Assembly: GCF_009755275.1 (NCBI RefSeq)
Contig: NZ_WQLA01000002.1
Location: 124,001 to 188,000 of the forward strand
Length of the DNA stretch: 64,000 bases
Direction: 5' to 3'
DNA from: Mucilaginibacter aquatilis
Lineage (GTDB): Bacteria; Bacteroidota; Bacteroidia; Sphingobacteriales; Sphingobacteriaceae
Notes under the pieces: model-generated
Told to the model about the DNA's origin: nothing
The model's input: only the letters and a program-made list of their open reading frames with translations
Databases searched by the model: none
In this document: piece by piece, positions 1-8,275 of the stretch
How the letters are laid out: every line of letters begins with the position of its first letter
Position numbering within the stretch: position 1 is the stretch's first letter
Position numbers and translations under genes: made by a program

Positions 1-156
1 ACGCTGATTATGAAAACCGGAAACCACGCAGATGATGCCATCATTTACTCGGTAAAAAATGTGAATGGAGACTGCCCTTATACAACGCTCTACAACGTTT
101 TGTATAATGGGTCAGAACTGGCAGCTAGCGGGTCGGGATACATCATCAAAAGATAA
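1..156 (+). CDS. 3' end of an unidentified CDS (partial)
   Basis: Frame 1 is open from the window edge to a TAA at 154-156 and gives 51 residues ending in a Gly/Ser-rich stretch and YIIKR. The product is soluble-looking and not recognisable from this fragment. No domain can be assigned because the N-terminal part lies outside the window. Confidence 0.55.
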   Translation, partial: TLIMKTGNHADDAIIYSVKNVNGDCPYTTLYNVLYNGSELAASGSGYIIKR

Positions 157-267
157 ATCGCATTCCGTGTAGGTGTAAAACATGTTTAACCATTAATTTC
201 CCGACACAATGAGCATTTTTTAAAGTTAAGATATGGTTGCTATTAAAAAAAGCAACATATCTACCCA

Positions 268-1983
268 TTGACACGTCATACACCTCATTTAAAAATAGCA
301 ATATTGGGCGGCGGACCAAGTGCATTGTTCATTTACAAGCGACTAGTCGAATCAGGCAGAAGCAATATAGAAATTGACATTTTTGAAAAAGGTGGCCGGT
401 TAGGTGCGGGCATGCCTTACAGTGCCGATGGCGCTAATGATGAACATATAACAAACGTATCAGGCAATGAAATACCTGATATTGTTACACTCGTTGCCGA
501 GTGGATATGCACTGTACCTAAAGATACGCTCGACAAATTTCGTATTGACCCAAAGCAGTTTAACGAGTATAAAACCCTACCACGCCTATTATTCGGGCAG
601 TATTTGGGCGATCAGTTTAAGCTGCTGCAACAACAAGCTAAAGAGGCCGGCATAGTAACCAATGTTCACTTTAACTGCACAGTAACCGACGTAGCAGATA
701 ACACTGCAAATGAAAAAGTAACAGTAACCTTGAATGGGGATAGCGGTGCTGAGTTTGATAGAGTAATTATTTGCACCGGGCATTTGTGGCCTAAAAAACA
801 TGAAGGTAAAATTGAGGGCTATTATGATTCGCCTTATCCCCCATCAAAATTAACTTTTAAGGCTAATCATCCGGTAGCGGTTCGCGGGTCATCATTAACT
901 GCAATTGATGCTATACGCACATTAGGCCGATATAACGGAACCTTTAATAAAGATGAGCGTGGCAAAGTTGTGTATAAGGTTAAAGCCGACTCGCCCGACT
1001 TTAAAATTCAAATGCACTCGCGCAACGGTTTGTTACCTGCCTTACGCTTTCACCTGGAAGATTCTCATCTGGGTAAAGACACCATACTTACTGCAGATGA
1101 AATTGCAGCTGTAAGAGCAGAAAACGACGGTTTCCTGCCGTTAGATTATGTTTTTGACAAAAACTTTAAGGCCGGCGTACAACAAAATGATCCGGCTTAT
1201 TATGAAGAAATTAAAGACCTCTCTATTGAAGGGTTTGTAGGCAAGGTTATGGAGCTACGTGAACGGGTTGATGCTTTTAAGTTGCTTGCAGCCGAATACA
1301 CCGAAGCAGACAGATCGATTAAGCGTCGCGAATCTATTTACTGGAAAGAAATGCTCGGCGTTTTAAGCTTTGCAATGAACTATCCGGCCAAATACTTCTC
1401 AGCAGAAGACATGCTTCGTCTAAAACGTGAATTAATGCCTTTAATATCTGTCGTAATTGCTTACGTACCTCAAAGCTCAGCTGCAGAAATGCTTGCCATG
1501 CACCAGGCCGGGCACCTCGATATAGTGTCGGTTGGTGATGACAGTAAGGTTGAAGCATTAGATACAGGTGGCATCATTTATCACTATACTGATGAACAGG
1601 GTGAGCATCATGAACACTATCAAACATTTGTTGATTGTATTGGTCAGCCCCATTTGTCGTTTGATGAATTGCCCTTTAAAGGACTGGTAGATGGCAAAAC
1701 AGTTAGCAGAGCTAAACTATACTTTAGAGATCAGCAGCAAGGAAAGCAAGAGCAGGAAAAACAAGGTGACCAGGTTGGTGTGGACAGGGATGGGCGGTAT
1801 TACCTAACCGTTCCGGGTATTACCATTAATGATAGCTTTCAGGCTGTTGACGAGTACAACGCACTCAACGAGCGTATATACGTAATGGCCGTGCCATTTA
1901 TTGGCGGTTACAACCCTGATTATTCGGGTTTGGACTTTGGCGAGGCCGCATCAGTAGCAATTGTAAAAACACTATTGGCATAA
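268..1983 (+). CDS. FAD/NAD(P)-binding protein (NAD_binding_9-like)
   Basis: 571-aa protein with a dinucleotide-binding loop GGGPSALF at residues 14-21, followed by an acidic strand end (IDIFEKGG) typical of FAD-binding Rossmann folds. It matches the FAD/NAD(P)-binding family in which one long chain holds the N-terminal FAD site and a large C-terminal extension. The C-terminal segment DYSGLDFGEAAS resembles the closing FAD-contact region of flavoproteins. Substrate is unknown. The start is a TTG at 268; no upstream in-frame ATG exists, and TTG puts the FAD loop at the normal distance from the N-terminus. A DUF2383 gene follows 29 bp downstream. Confidence 0.8.
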   Translation: MTRHTPHLKIAILGGGPSALFIYKRLVESGRSNIEIDIFEKGGRLGAGMPYSADGANDEHITNVSGNEIPDIVTLVAEWICTVPKDTLDKFRIDPKQFNEYKTLPRLLFGQYLGDQFKLLQQQAKEAGIVTNVHFNCTVTDVADNTANEKVTVTLNGDSGAEFDRVIICTGHLWPKKHEGKIEGYYDSPYPPSKLTFKANHPVAVRGSSLTAIDAIRTLGRYNGTFNKDERGKVVYKVKADSPDFKIQMHSRNGLLPALRFHLEDSHLGKDTILTADEIAAVRAENDGFLPLDYVFDKNFKAGVQQNDPAYYEEIKDLSIEGFVGKVMELRERVDAFKLLAAEYTEADRSIKRRESIYWKEMLGVLSFAMNYPAKYFSAEDMLRLKRELMPLISVVIAYVPQSSAAEMLAMHQAGHLDIVSVGDDSKVEALDTGGIIYHYTDEQGEHHEHYQTFVDCIGQPHLSFDELPFKGLVDGKTVSRAKLYFRDQQQGKQEQEKQGDQVGVDRDGRYYLTVPGITINDSFQAVDEYNALNERIYVMAVPFIGGYNPDYSGLDFGEAASVAIVKTLLA

Positions 1984-2012
1984 TTACTGTTAACTAATAA
2001 AAAAACATACCT

Positions 2013-2468
2013 ATGGAATCTACAGAAAAAACAATTGACGTATTACAGGATCTTATTGAAATTAATAATGACCGCGTAGCTGGTTTTGAAAAAGCTATTG
2101 CTGATATTAATGATGAGAACATTGATTTAAAAGCCATTTTTCAGGAGTACTCGGCACAAAGCCGTAAGTTTAGCCAAGAGTTAACTGCATTGACAGCAGC
2201 ACGTGGTGGCGAAGCAGAAACTGGCAACAGTGTAAGCGGCACCTTACACCGCGCATGGATTGACGTAAAATCATTATTTGGCGGCAGCGACCGTGCAAGC
2301 ATCCTTTCAGAAGCTGAACGTGGCGAAGATGCAATTAAGAAAGCATATCAAACTGCGTTAACTGAAGGCCAGCTTTCGGGCGAAGCGTTACAAACAGTAA
2401 CCGCACAATCGCAAGATATTAATGCTGCACATGATGCCATCAGAGGATTAAGAGATGCCTCTAAATAA
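2013..2468 (+). CDS. PA2169-family four-helix-bundle protein (DUF2383)
   Basis: 151-aa protein. The N-terminal half (KTIDVLQDLIEINNDRVAGFEKA) and the central helix ending in GTLHRAWIDVKSLFGG match the DUF2383 / PA2169 family, ferritin-like helical proteins often linked to stress conditions. No signal peptide or membrane segment. It probably shares a transcript with the upstream FAD protein and is closed by a strong terminator 18 bp downstream. The family call is firm; biochemical function is unknown. Confidence 0.85.
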   Translation: MESTEKTIDVLQDLIEINNDRVAGFEKAIADINDENIDLKAIFQEYSAQSRKFSQELTALTAARGGEAETGNSVSGTLHRAWIDVKSLFGGSDRASILSEAERGEDAIKKAYQTALTEGQLSGEALQTVTAQSQDINAAHDAIRGLRDASK

Positions 2469-2485
2469 ATAACAAAATACTTAAA

Positions 2486-2512
2486 AAGCTGCGGTAGTAC
2501 GCAGCTTTTTTT
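2486..2512 (+). terminator. Rho-independent terminator after the DUF2383 gene
   Basis: Eight-base-pair stem AAGCTGCG / CGCAGCTT (2486-2493 and 2500-2507) with a 6-nt loop and a run of seven T. It ends only two bases before the ATG of the next ORF. Confidence 0.85.
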
Positions 2513-2514
2513 AT

Positions 2515-3090
2515 ATGGAAGAACCACTTAAACTTTTTATGGTGCTTTTAGGCTCCAAGCCTTTAAAACGTACAGTTGAGCAGCATGACTATTTCTTCGG
2601 AATTGCCAAGTCGCTTCAGGAACTGGTGCCTCAAATGATTGAATTTTGGCCGGAGGCCGGGAGCAGCTTACACATTGATGGCTGGCGTGAAATCAATCAC
2701 GTTGATGGCTATTCGGTTACGGTAAATGCCAAGTCTGATGTAAAGACATCTGAAAGCAGCAAACGTCTATTCTTTGTTAATTTAGGCGGCTATCAAAGCG
2801 GTAAACTGGAAGAGCAACACTACACGCTGCTTACAGTACAAGACGACCGCAAAGGCGCTATTAAAACATCAACTATGACTCCTTTTTTTAAAGAGGCCAG
2901 CATTGCAAGTGTAAAAAGTGCCAGTGCTCATATTGATGAAAAATACGGCATCGACGTAGATGATGTTTATCGTGTTGACGATGTACTGTCTGACGAAACC
3001 AGATCAAAGTATGATATCGTACTTAGCAAGTGTGCAGATGGCCAACATGATCAAATACATTTAGGTTATTTTAAACTGGATAAATTATAA
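2515..3090 (+). CDS. DUF1543 family protein
   Basis: 191-aa cytoplasmic protein. LKLFMVLLGSKP near the N-terminus, EQHDYFFGIA, the LHIDGWREINHVDGY block and FFVNLGGYQSG are characteristic of the DUF1543 family, of unknown function. The length fits a duplicated version of the domain, with a second EQHYTLLTVQ-like block. The annotated ATG overlaps the upstream terminator, so the real start may be the ATG at 2539 (MVLLGSKP), which would remove eight residues. It is convergent with the exported protein at 3147-3893. Confidence 0.75.
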   Translation: MEEPLKLFMVLLGSKPLKRTVEQHDYFFGIAKSLQELVPQMIEFWPEAGSSLHIDGWREINHVDGYSVTVNAKSDVKTSESSKRLFFVNLGGYQSGKLEEQHYTLLTVQDDRKGAIKTSTMTPFFKEASIASVKSASAHIDEKYGIDVDDVYRVDDVLSDETRSKYDIVLSKCADGQHDQIHLGYFKLDKL

Positions 3091-3146
3091 GCGACGATCT
3101 TATCAAAGTAGTTTATAACCGTCAATTTAAAAAGTTTTACGAGCAC

Positions 3147-3893
3147 TTATTCATGTATTGAAGACTTCTCTAACGTAAAACGTTTGGACGAAGCATTCCA
3201 CTCAATAATCAAAGGAGCTTGATCGTTACCTACGTTTCTCGATAGTCCTACTTTCTGCTTTTCTGCATCTACAACCTCTAAATTATCATAAATAATAGTC
3301 ATTATGTTTCCTATAGCATCTTCAACATTAGATAGATCAATAACCTGAAATATCTTACCGTTATTTTTTTGGAAAATTTTCAACTCACTCAGTACCGCTT
3401 TGTCAGCACCGCTAACCTTGTTATAACATGCTATAAAGTAAAACCGTGTCAGCGACTGCGCTTGTAGTATATCGACACCAGAAAATACTTGCTCAGGTTC
3501 TAAATCCAAAAGCTTGGACACAAACGTTAAACTCACGCGCAATTTATTAACGGTTGCCTTATTTTGCCATGAGCCAGGGCATTGCTTTTCGGAAAAAACA
3601 AACTGCAGTACGGCAGAATAACTTTTACCAGACACCTCATAAAGCGTTACCTGCTTACTACGCTCATCAAATATACCCTCCAGCCTGATTGGAGAATTGT
3701 ATTTGTTATACTTATAAACGCCAATAACGTTAAACTTCTTTTTAGCAGGCTCGCCAAAGTAACCTTTACGCACCTGCATAGATAGTGTTATTGGAAACTT
3801 GCCAATGGTGCCTTCGAAATTATAGCATTCATACCAACCGGCATAAGCGTTTGTAGTGGCACAAAACAATATGAAAAACAGGATTCTTAACAT
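3147..3893 (-). CDS. Exported protein of unknown function
   Basis: 248-aa protein from the ATG at 3893. The open frame extends upstream, but this start gives a clean signal peptide (MLRILFFILFCATTNAYA, cleavage before GWYEC), so the upstream 39 codons are probably untranslated. The mature part is beta-rich with no recognised domain (GTIGKFPITLSMQVRKG, repeated IRLEGIFDE-like strands). Two Cys residues could pair in the periplasm. No operon partner. Confidence 0.6.
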   Translation of the reverse strand: MLRILFFILFCATTNAYAGWYECYNFEGTIGKFPITLSMQVRKGYFGEPAKKKFNVIGVYKYNKYNSPIRLEGIFDERSKQVTLYEVSGKSYSAVLQFVFSEKQCPGSWQNKATVNKLRVSLTFVSKLLDLEPEQVFSGVDILQAQSLTRFYFIACYNKVSGADKAVLSELKIFQKNNGKIFQVIDLSNVEDAIGNIMTIIYDNLEVVDAEKQKVGLSRNVGNDQAPLIIEWNASSKRFTLEKSSIHE

Positions 3894-4074
3894 TTTTGCA
3901 GGATAAATAAGTAAATGAACCAAAAAAAGATTGCTATACACTAAACCAAAAGAGTCTTTTATAAGATTTAATAAACGGCAAAATTTAAGTTGATGCTTAA
4001 TTATAAACAATGGCTAAAAAATTGATATTAAACTGCCATACTATAGTTACCTTGTTAAACATAAAGTAAGACAT

Positions 4075-4335
4075 ATGAGTGAGAAGAACATACTTGGATT
4101 TTCATACAAAGTAACCGAAGTTACGCTTAATGCAATTGACGAAAACCTGCAGATAACCCAAAGATTTGCAACAAAAGCAGTAATAGATATCATTAACGAG
4201 AAACTCAAACTTCAGAACTTTAAGGTAGACGAGAATACTCTACGCGTGAAGTATGTAAATGATCAGCTTTTTTTAGAAGGCTTTGCAACGGAAATAAAGG
4301 AACACAAATCAGTTGGCTTCCTTTCAGGCAGGTAA
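4075..4335 (+). CDS. Hypothetical protein, 86 aa
   Basis: Short acidic/basic cytoplasmic protein (MSEKNILGFSYKVTEVTLNAIDE...). No signal peptide, membrane segment or known motif. The upstream region 4010-4074 is AT-rich and contains TAGTTACCTTG, a weak -7-like box. Codon use and the long alpha/beta pattern suggest a real gene, but no family is recognised. Confidence 0.5.
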   Translation: MSEKNILGFSYKVTEVTLNAIDENLQITQRFATKAVIDIINEKLKLQNFKVDENTLRVKYVNDQLFLEGFATEIKEHKSVGFLSGR

Positions 4336-4350
4336 TTTTGCAATCAAAAA

Positions 4351-5112
4351 CTAGTCGTCAAGTCCATCAATAATGTTTCTTAAAATAGCGATGGTTGAAA
4401 CTATAAACCCGATAAGAAATGAAGATCCGTTAGCTAAATATGCGTTTAACATTACTGCAACAACTATTACAAAAGCTAAATAGCTCATCAAAATAAAAGA
4501 AATTTTCAGTCGCTTTTTATTTCTTGTCTTTCGTTTTTGAGCATCCCAAGCTTTCGCAAAGGAAGCGTTGATTAATTCTTGTTCATCTTGTTTAGTATTA
4601 AAGACAGCTTCGATCTGATTATTTATTTGATTCCATTCCTCAAAGTTGTTTAAATTCAATGCCTCATAATTTGTAAGAAAATCAATCATATCTACCTGCA
4701 GCTGGGTTATATCATTCCCATAATAAACATCATAATATTCAAGTTCCACAATCCTGTCTATCTCAAAAGGCGATAAAAGACGGTAAATGTTTAAACTTCC
4801 AAGCTGTTGTAATGCAATCTCATTGAGGAACTGAAAATTATTAGCAACTAACTTTTGATATAGTAATGCCAACAATACCCTAGTACAAATGGCATTTTCA
4901 AACTCTCTAACGTAAACATTTAATAGTTGGATTACTTCATTTTCAGTATTAGCCAAAGATAATTCTTTAAAGAAATAATCTGGCTCTTCCGTATTCAAGA
5001 TAATTTGATCAGCCCATGATCTTACATCTTCAAGAAGAACAAGTTGCCGAACTAATCCTTCTCGAAAAACGCAAAGTATTAATTTGAAATCGTCAGGTTT
5101 AGGGGATATCAT
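4351..5112 (-). CDS. Hypothetical protein with two C-terminal membrane segments
   Basis: 253 aa. Residues 1-195 are predicted helical and charged, without a recognised domain. Two hydrophobic helices follow a basic stretch (KRKTRNKKRLK): roughly 205-224 (ISFILMSYLAFVIVVAVML) and 228-247 (GSSFLIGFIVSTIAILRNII). It is likely inner-membrane anchored with a cytoplasmic N-terminal domain. It is the last chromosomal gene before the tRNA-Asp integration site. Confidence 0.6.
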   Translation of the reverse strand: MISPKPDDFKLILCVFREGLVRQLVLLEDVRSWADQIILNTEEPDYFFKELSLANTENEVIQLLNVYVREFENAICTRVLLALLYQKLVANNFQFLNEIALQQLGSLNIYRLLSPFEIDRIVELEYYDVYYGNDITQLQVDMIDFLTNYEALNLNNFEEWNQINNQIEAVFNTKQDEQELINASFAKAWDAQKRKTRNKKRLKISFILMSYLAFVIVVAVMLNAYLANGSSFLIGFIVSTIAILRNIIDGLDD

Positions 5113-5379
5113 ATGCTATACCAATGATTGAAATTAGCTAAAAATCTCTTTATCTAATCTAAGCCTTGATTTTAAACTTTGTAGTATTACAATCTTGAAC
5201 TCAAATACATCTATCAACTACCTTAAATTTCATTGTTGAGTTAACTAAACGGTTTACACTTTTTATTAAAGGGTATATATTTCCGTTACTACTTAGCTGT
5301 TAAATCAATTTTCTAAAATCAAACATTTTCTTGCTTGCATGAGCATAATATATTTCTATATTTGCAGTCCCAAACGGGA

Positions 5380-5453
5380 GGAGTGGTAGTTCAGCTGGTT
5401 AGAATACATGCCTGTCACGCATGGGGTCGCGGGTTCGAGTCCCGTCCATTCCG
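5380..5453 (+). tRNA. tRNA-Asp (GTC)
   Basis: 74-nt cloverleaf. Acceptor stem GGAGTGG (5380-5386) pairs with CCATTCC (5446-5452) with one G-U pair; the discriminator is G5453. The anticodon loop holds GTC at 5414-5416, and the T-arm GCGGGTTCGAGTCCCGT is canonical. CCA is not encoded. The 3' part of this gene is the attachment site of the island on its right, so its current 3' end and terminator were probably delivered by the element. Confidence 0.97.
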
Positions 5454-5458
5454 CTTTT
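5430..5458 (+). repeat. att repeat 1 (tRNA-Asp 3' end)
   Basis: 29-bp segment from the T-arm through the acceptor end plus TTTT. The same 29 bp occur at 47095-47123 with a single A-to-T change, and 26 bp of it at 49962-49987 with a 1-nt insertion. A direct repeat of a tRNA 3' end beside an integrase gene is the classic signature of site-specific integration. Confidence 0.9.
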
Positions 5459-5475
5459 TCAATATCAAAAACAGT

Positions 5476-5511
5476 AAAAACCCCTTAGATGACACCATCT
5501 AAGGGGTTTTT
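5476..5511 (+). terminator. Rho-independent terminator after tRNA-Asp
   Basis: 16-bp perfect stem (5476-5491 with 5496-5511), core CCCCTTAGATG / CATCTAAGGGG, loop ACAC, flanked by A5 and T5, so it could work in both directions. It lies inside the island, just past the att repeat. Confidence 0.9.
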
Positions 5512-5561
5512 CATTTTAAAGGCATACCAAATTATTCAGCAAATCACATAGTATATGCGAG

Positions 5562-5606
5562 TAATTCGGGAGTCATTCAAAGTCTGCAAAAAGAACTCCC
5601 GAATTA
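5562..5606. repeat. 12-bp inverted repeat between att and integrase
   Basis: TAATTCGGGAGT at 5562-5573 is exactly inverted at 5595-5606, with a 21-bp spacer. Its place between the att core and the integrase gene suggests arm-type integrase or excisionase binding sites. This role is inference. Confidence 0.5.
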
Positions 5607-5706
5607 GCTTGCAAGGAGCTAATATACAGCGTGTTCATACACTGAACATCTTGATTCCTGATGATCAATTAATCAAATTTGTTTAACTTTTAATTGATCA
5701 AAAGTC

Positions 5707-6924
5707 ATGAGAACCACACTCTCCCTGCTTTTCTCACTGAGAAAGCCTAAAAATTATTCGTCAGGAGAAATGCCCATTTATCTTCGCATAACCGTGGATG
5801 GCCAGCGCACAGAGTTCGCTGTAAGTCGAAAATGTAATCCTAAAAGTTGGGATGTTGTAACTGGAAGAGCATCTGGGACGAAGGCAGACGCCAAAACTTT
5901 AAACGCTTACTTAGACAATATTCAATTTAAGATTCAGGAGCTTCAGCGTAGAATGGCTGAATCTGATGAGACGATCACTGCTGAAACACTAAAGAACCGA
6001 TTTATTGGTAAAGCTGAAAAGGCGCGTACATTACTCGTAGTATTTGAAGACCACAATGCTAAGATGAAAAACCTCGTTGGACAAGAATTTGAGAAAAGCA
6101 CGTTACAGCGTTATGAAACTTGCATGATGCACGTCAGAGACTTTATTCAGCTAGAATATAACGTTTCAGATATACCGGTAACCAAAGTAAACTTTGCTTT
6201 CTTAAATAATTTTGAATACTATTTACGTAGCGTTCGGAAATGCGGAAATAATTCAGCAATCAAGTACCTTAAAAATTTAGGTAAGATCGTGCGCATCTGC
6301 CTCGGTAACGGATGGTTGACCATCGATCCCTATCTCAACTATAAGCCCAAACAAAAGGCCGTACACAGAGAAGTTCTCACCAAAGAGGAACTTAGCAGGC
6401 TAAGTAAAAAGAAATTCAGCATAGAGCGCCTAAATACGGTTAGAGACATGTTTGTATTTTGCTGTTATACTGGTCTGGCTTATGTGGACGTCCATAAGTT
6501 AAAACGTTCGGAACTTATTAAGGGCGTAGATGGCGACTTGTGGATTTATACCAACAGGCAGAAAACAGACACGCTTTCCAGAATACCAGTTTTACCGGTT
6601 GCCCTATCAATTATTCACACCTATGAGTATCATCCGCAGTGCGTAATTAAGGACACGCTGCTTCCAGTAATGAGCAATCAAAAAATGAATGCTTATCTTA
6701 AAGAGATAGCTGATTTATGCAAAATTGAAAAGCCTTTGACCTTTCACATTGCAAGGCACACCTTTGCTACTACTGTAACGCTAAATAACGGCGTTCCTAT
6801 TGAAAGCGTGGCAAAGATGATGGGACATACCAGCATTAAAACTACACAAATCTACGCTAAGGTCATGGATCATAAAATCAGTTCTGATATGCAACAATTA
6901 AGGAAGAAATTAGCTGTAGGCTAA
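5707..6924 (+). CDS. Tyrosine recombinase/integrase (tRNA-Asp element)
   Basis: 405 aa, the usual length for Bacteroidota phage/ICE integrases. N-terminal arm-binding region (LLFSLRKPKN...MPIYLRITVDGQRTEF), SAM-like core-binding region around residues 100-210, and C-terminal catalytic domain. Catalytic motifs: CYTGLAYVDVHKL (region around the first Arg), HIARHTFA (His-x-x-Arg), MMGHTSIKTTQIYAKV (His and nucleophilic Tyr). It sits 254 bp from the tRNA att core and reads into the island, so it is the best candidate enzyme for its integration and excision. All catalytic motifs look intact. Confidence 0.93.
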   Translation: MRTTLSLLFSLRKPKNYSSGEMPIYLRITVDGQRTEFAVSRKCNPKSWDVVTGRASGTKADAKTLNAYLDNIQFKIQELQRRMAESDETITAETLKNRFIGKAEKARTLLVVFEDHNAKMKNLVGQEFEKSTLQRYETCMMHVRDFIQLEYNVSDIPVTKVNFAFLNNFEYYLRSVRKCGNNSAIKYLKNLGKIVRICLGNGWLTIDPYLNYKPKQKAVHREVLTKEELSRLSKKKFSIERLNTVRDMFVFCCYTGLAYVDVHKLKRSELIKGVDGDLWIYTNRQKTDTLSRIPVLPVALSIIHTYEYHPQCVIKDTLLPVMSNQKMNAYLKEIADLCKIEKPLTFHIARHTFATTVTLNNGVPIESVAKMMGHTSIKTTQIYAKVMDHKISSDMQQLRKKLAVG

Positions 6925-7065
6925 GTTGTCTTACGTCAACTATCGAGAGATCCTTGGTAGTTGACGATTTTGTATAAGCTCTCTTATACTTACATCGACT
7001 TCTGACAAAACATTGCAAATATTGACCACATGAATGAATAAAATCAATAGACCACTTACCAATAA

Positions 7066-7737
7066 TTATTCAGCTTTTCTGGCGTATTCTTCTTTGAGAA
7101 CAGTAACAAAATCTTTTTCATCACGGGGTAAAAAGAAACCCTTTATAGAATTAAAGTTTCTTATGCAGATCTGTATATGACTCTTCATCTGTATAGCGGA
7201 ACCAGGGAACGCCTCCCCGCCTTCAGTAAACACACCACGGGTTGAATCGAACAATTTTACATTGGTATATCCTCCGTTGGCAACGATCTCCTGCTGGTAA
7301 TCTGAAAAGATCTGTTCATGCATGAATTCAATTAGCGCACAGTCCAATTCCCGGATAAGTTTATCTTTATGCTCATCTTGCTTTACGTCCTTGTTCTTAG
7401 GGATAGGTTTCTTAAGTGCTTCAAAATTAGCTACCATCAACTTATAATAAACAGAAAGAAGACTTAAATACTTGCTGTCAAGAAAATCCAAGCAGTTGCC
7501 AAGTTGCAACACAGCGCCAACAACGGAGGCTTCTTTAATCTGGCCCCTCTGTTCTTTATCTTTGGCCCATAACCATGCACGTTCTAGGTTGTTTTCCCAA
7601 AAGTACATTCCATGTCCTAACCAGTCGTAAGGCTTTTCGCTTTTTTCAATCACAGCTTGATTAGCAACAAGCTTATCCGCAATTGATTTGTCACATCCAT
7701 GGAATCCAATAACTAAATTGGGGCGGATGTCATACAT
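7066..7737 (-). CDS. ADP-ribosyltransferase-like toxin candidate
   Basis: 223 aa. GFHGCDKSIADKL at residues 11-23 and LGHGMYFWENNLERAWLWA at 40-58 follow the H-G-(T/C) ... G-x-G-x-Y-F pattern of ADP-ribosyltransferase folds, where the His binds NAD and the Tyr/Phe strand forms the core. The C-terminal part holds GEAFPGSAIQMKSHIQICIRN, which could supply the last catalytic strand. No signal peptide. A 53-aa ORF ends 13 nt upstream on the same strand, the arrangement of a toxin-antitoxin pair. The ART assignment rests on motif reading and is not certain. Confidence 0.6.
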   Translation of the reverse strand: MYDIRPNLVIGFHGCDKSIADKLVANQAVIEKSEKPYDWLGHGMYFWENNLERAWLWAKDKEQRGQIKEASVVGAVLQLGNCLDFLDSKYLSLLSVYYKLMVANFEALKKPIPKNKDVKQDEHKDKLIRELDCALIEFMHEQIFSDYQQEIVANGGYTNVKLFDSTRGVFTEGGEAFPGSAIQMKSHIQICIRNFNSIKGFFLPRDEKDFVTVLKEEYARKAE

Positions 7738-7749
7738 AGGAGAGTATTA

Positions 7750-7911
7750 TTAGGCTATTTCCTCAAGTTCCTTATACGGTTCGGTATAAGCACCCTCATT
7801 ATCCATGATACCTGCATTGACAAAAGAGTTCAATGCTTCTTGTTCAGAAACACCTTTATCAAGTTTAGCATTAGCTAACTCAATAAGTAATTCAATATCT
7901 TTATCACTCAT
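7750..7911 (-). CDS. Small antitoxin-like protein, 53 aa
   Basis: ATG at 7911 to TAA at 7750-7752 gives a very acidic helical peptide (MSDKDIELLIELANAKLDKG... ending YKELEEIA). It immediately precedes the ART-like gene with a 12-nt gap, so the two are likely co-transcribed. Small size, acidity and position fit an antitoxin that neutralises the downstream enzyme. No DNA-binding motif is visible, so a direct inhibitor is more likely than a repressor. The role is inferred from context. Confidence 0.6.
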   Translation of the reverse strand: MSDKDIELLIELANAKLDKGVSEQEALNSFVNAGIMDNEGAYTEPYKELEEIA

Positions 7912-8160
7912 TGGATCTCTTTCTTTCCTATTAACACAAATCTAATCATTAGGTTCTATACATGCAACATCTTTGTCCTTACAATTAGCATCTTCTATCC
8001 TATGATCACTTGTATAAACGAAACAGCAAGACCTATTCTCTTATTTTAATTACCAGAAACACTTCCCTCATAATAAAGTACATTAAAGTTCCTTAGTTTA
8101 AACATCTGTAATATTAAAATGGATTTCTAAGGCTCGCCTATTAAGTTTGAATATTAGCCA

Positions 8161-8213
8161 TGTAACATAGTGAGGGTAAAAATTTGAAAAACCTGTAATG
8201 AAGTGAGGGTAAA
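8161..8213. repeat. Two 20-bp direct repeats in the 7912-8275 gap
   Basis: TGTAACATAGTGAGGGTAAA (8161-8180) and TGTAATGAAGTGAGGGTAAA (8194-8213) differ at three positions and start 33 bp apart, about three helical turns. Such spacing fits cooperative binding by an integrase, Xis or repressor. The rest of the 364-bp gap upstream of the toxin-antitoxin genes is AT-rich and holds no convincing gene. Confidence 0.55.
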
Positions 8214-8275
8214 TAATCCTAACTGAATACATGCTTTAGGGTTCGTCTTGCTAAATACTTTTAATGTTTGCATTT

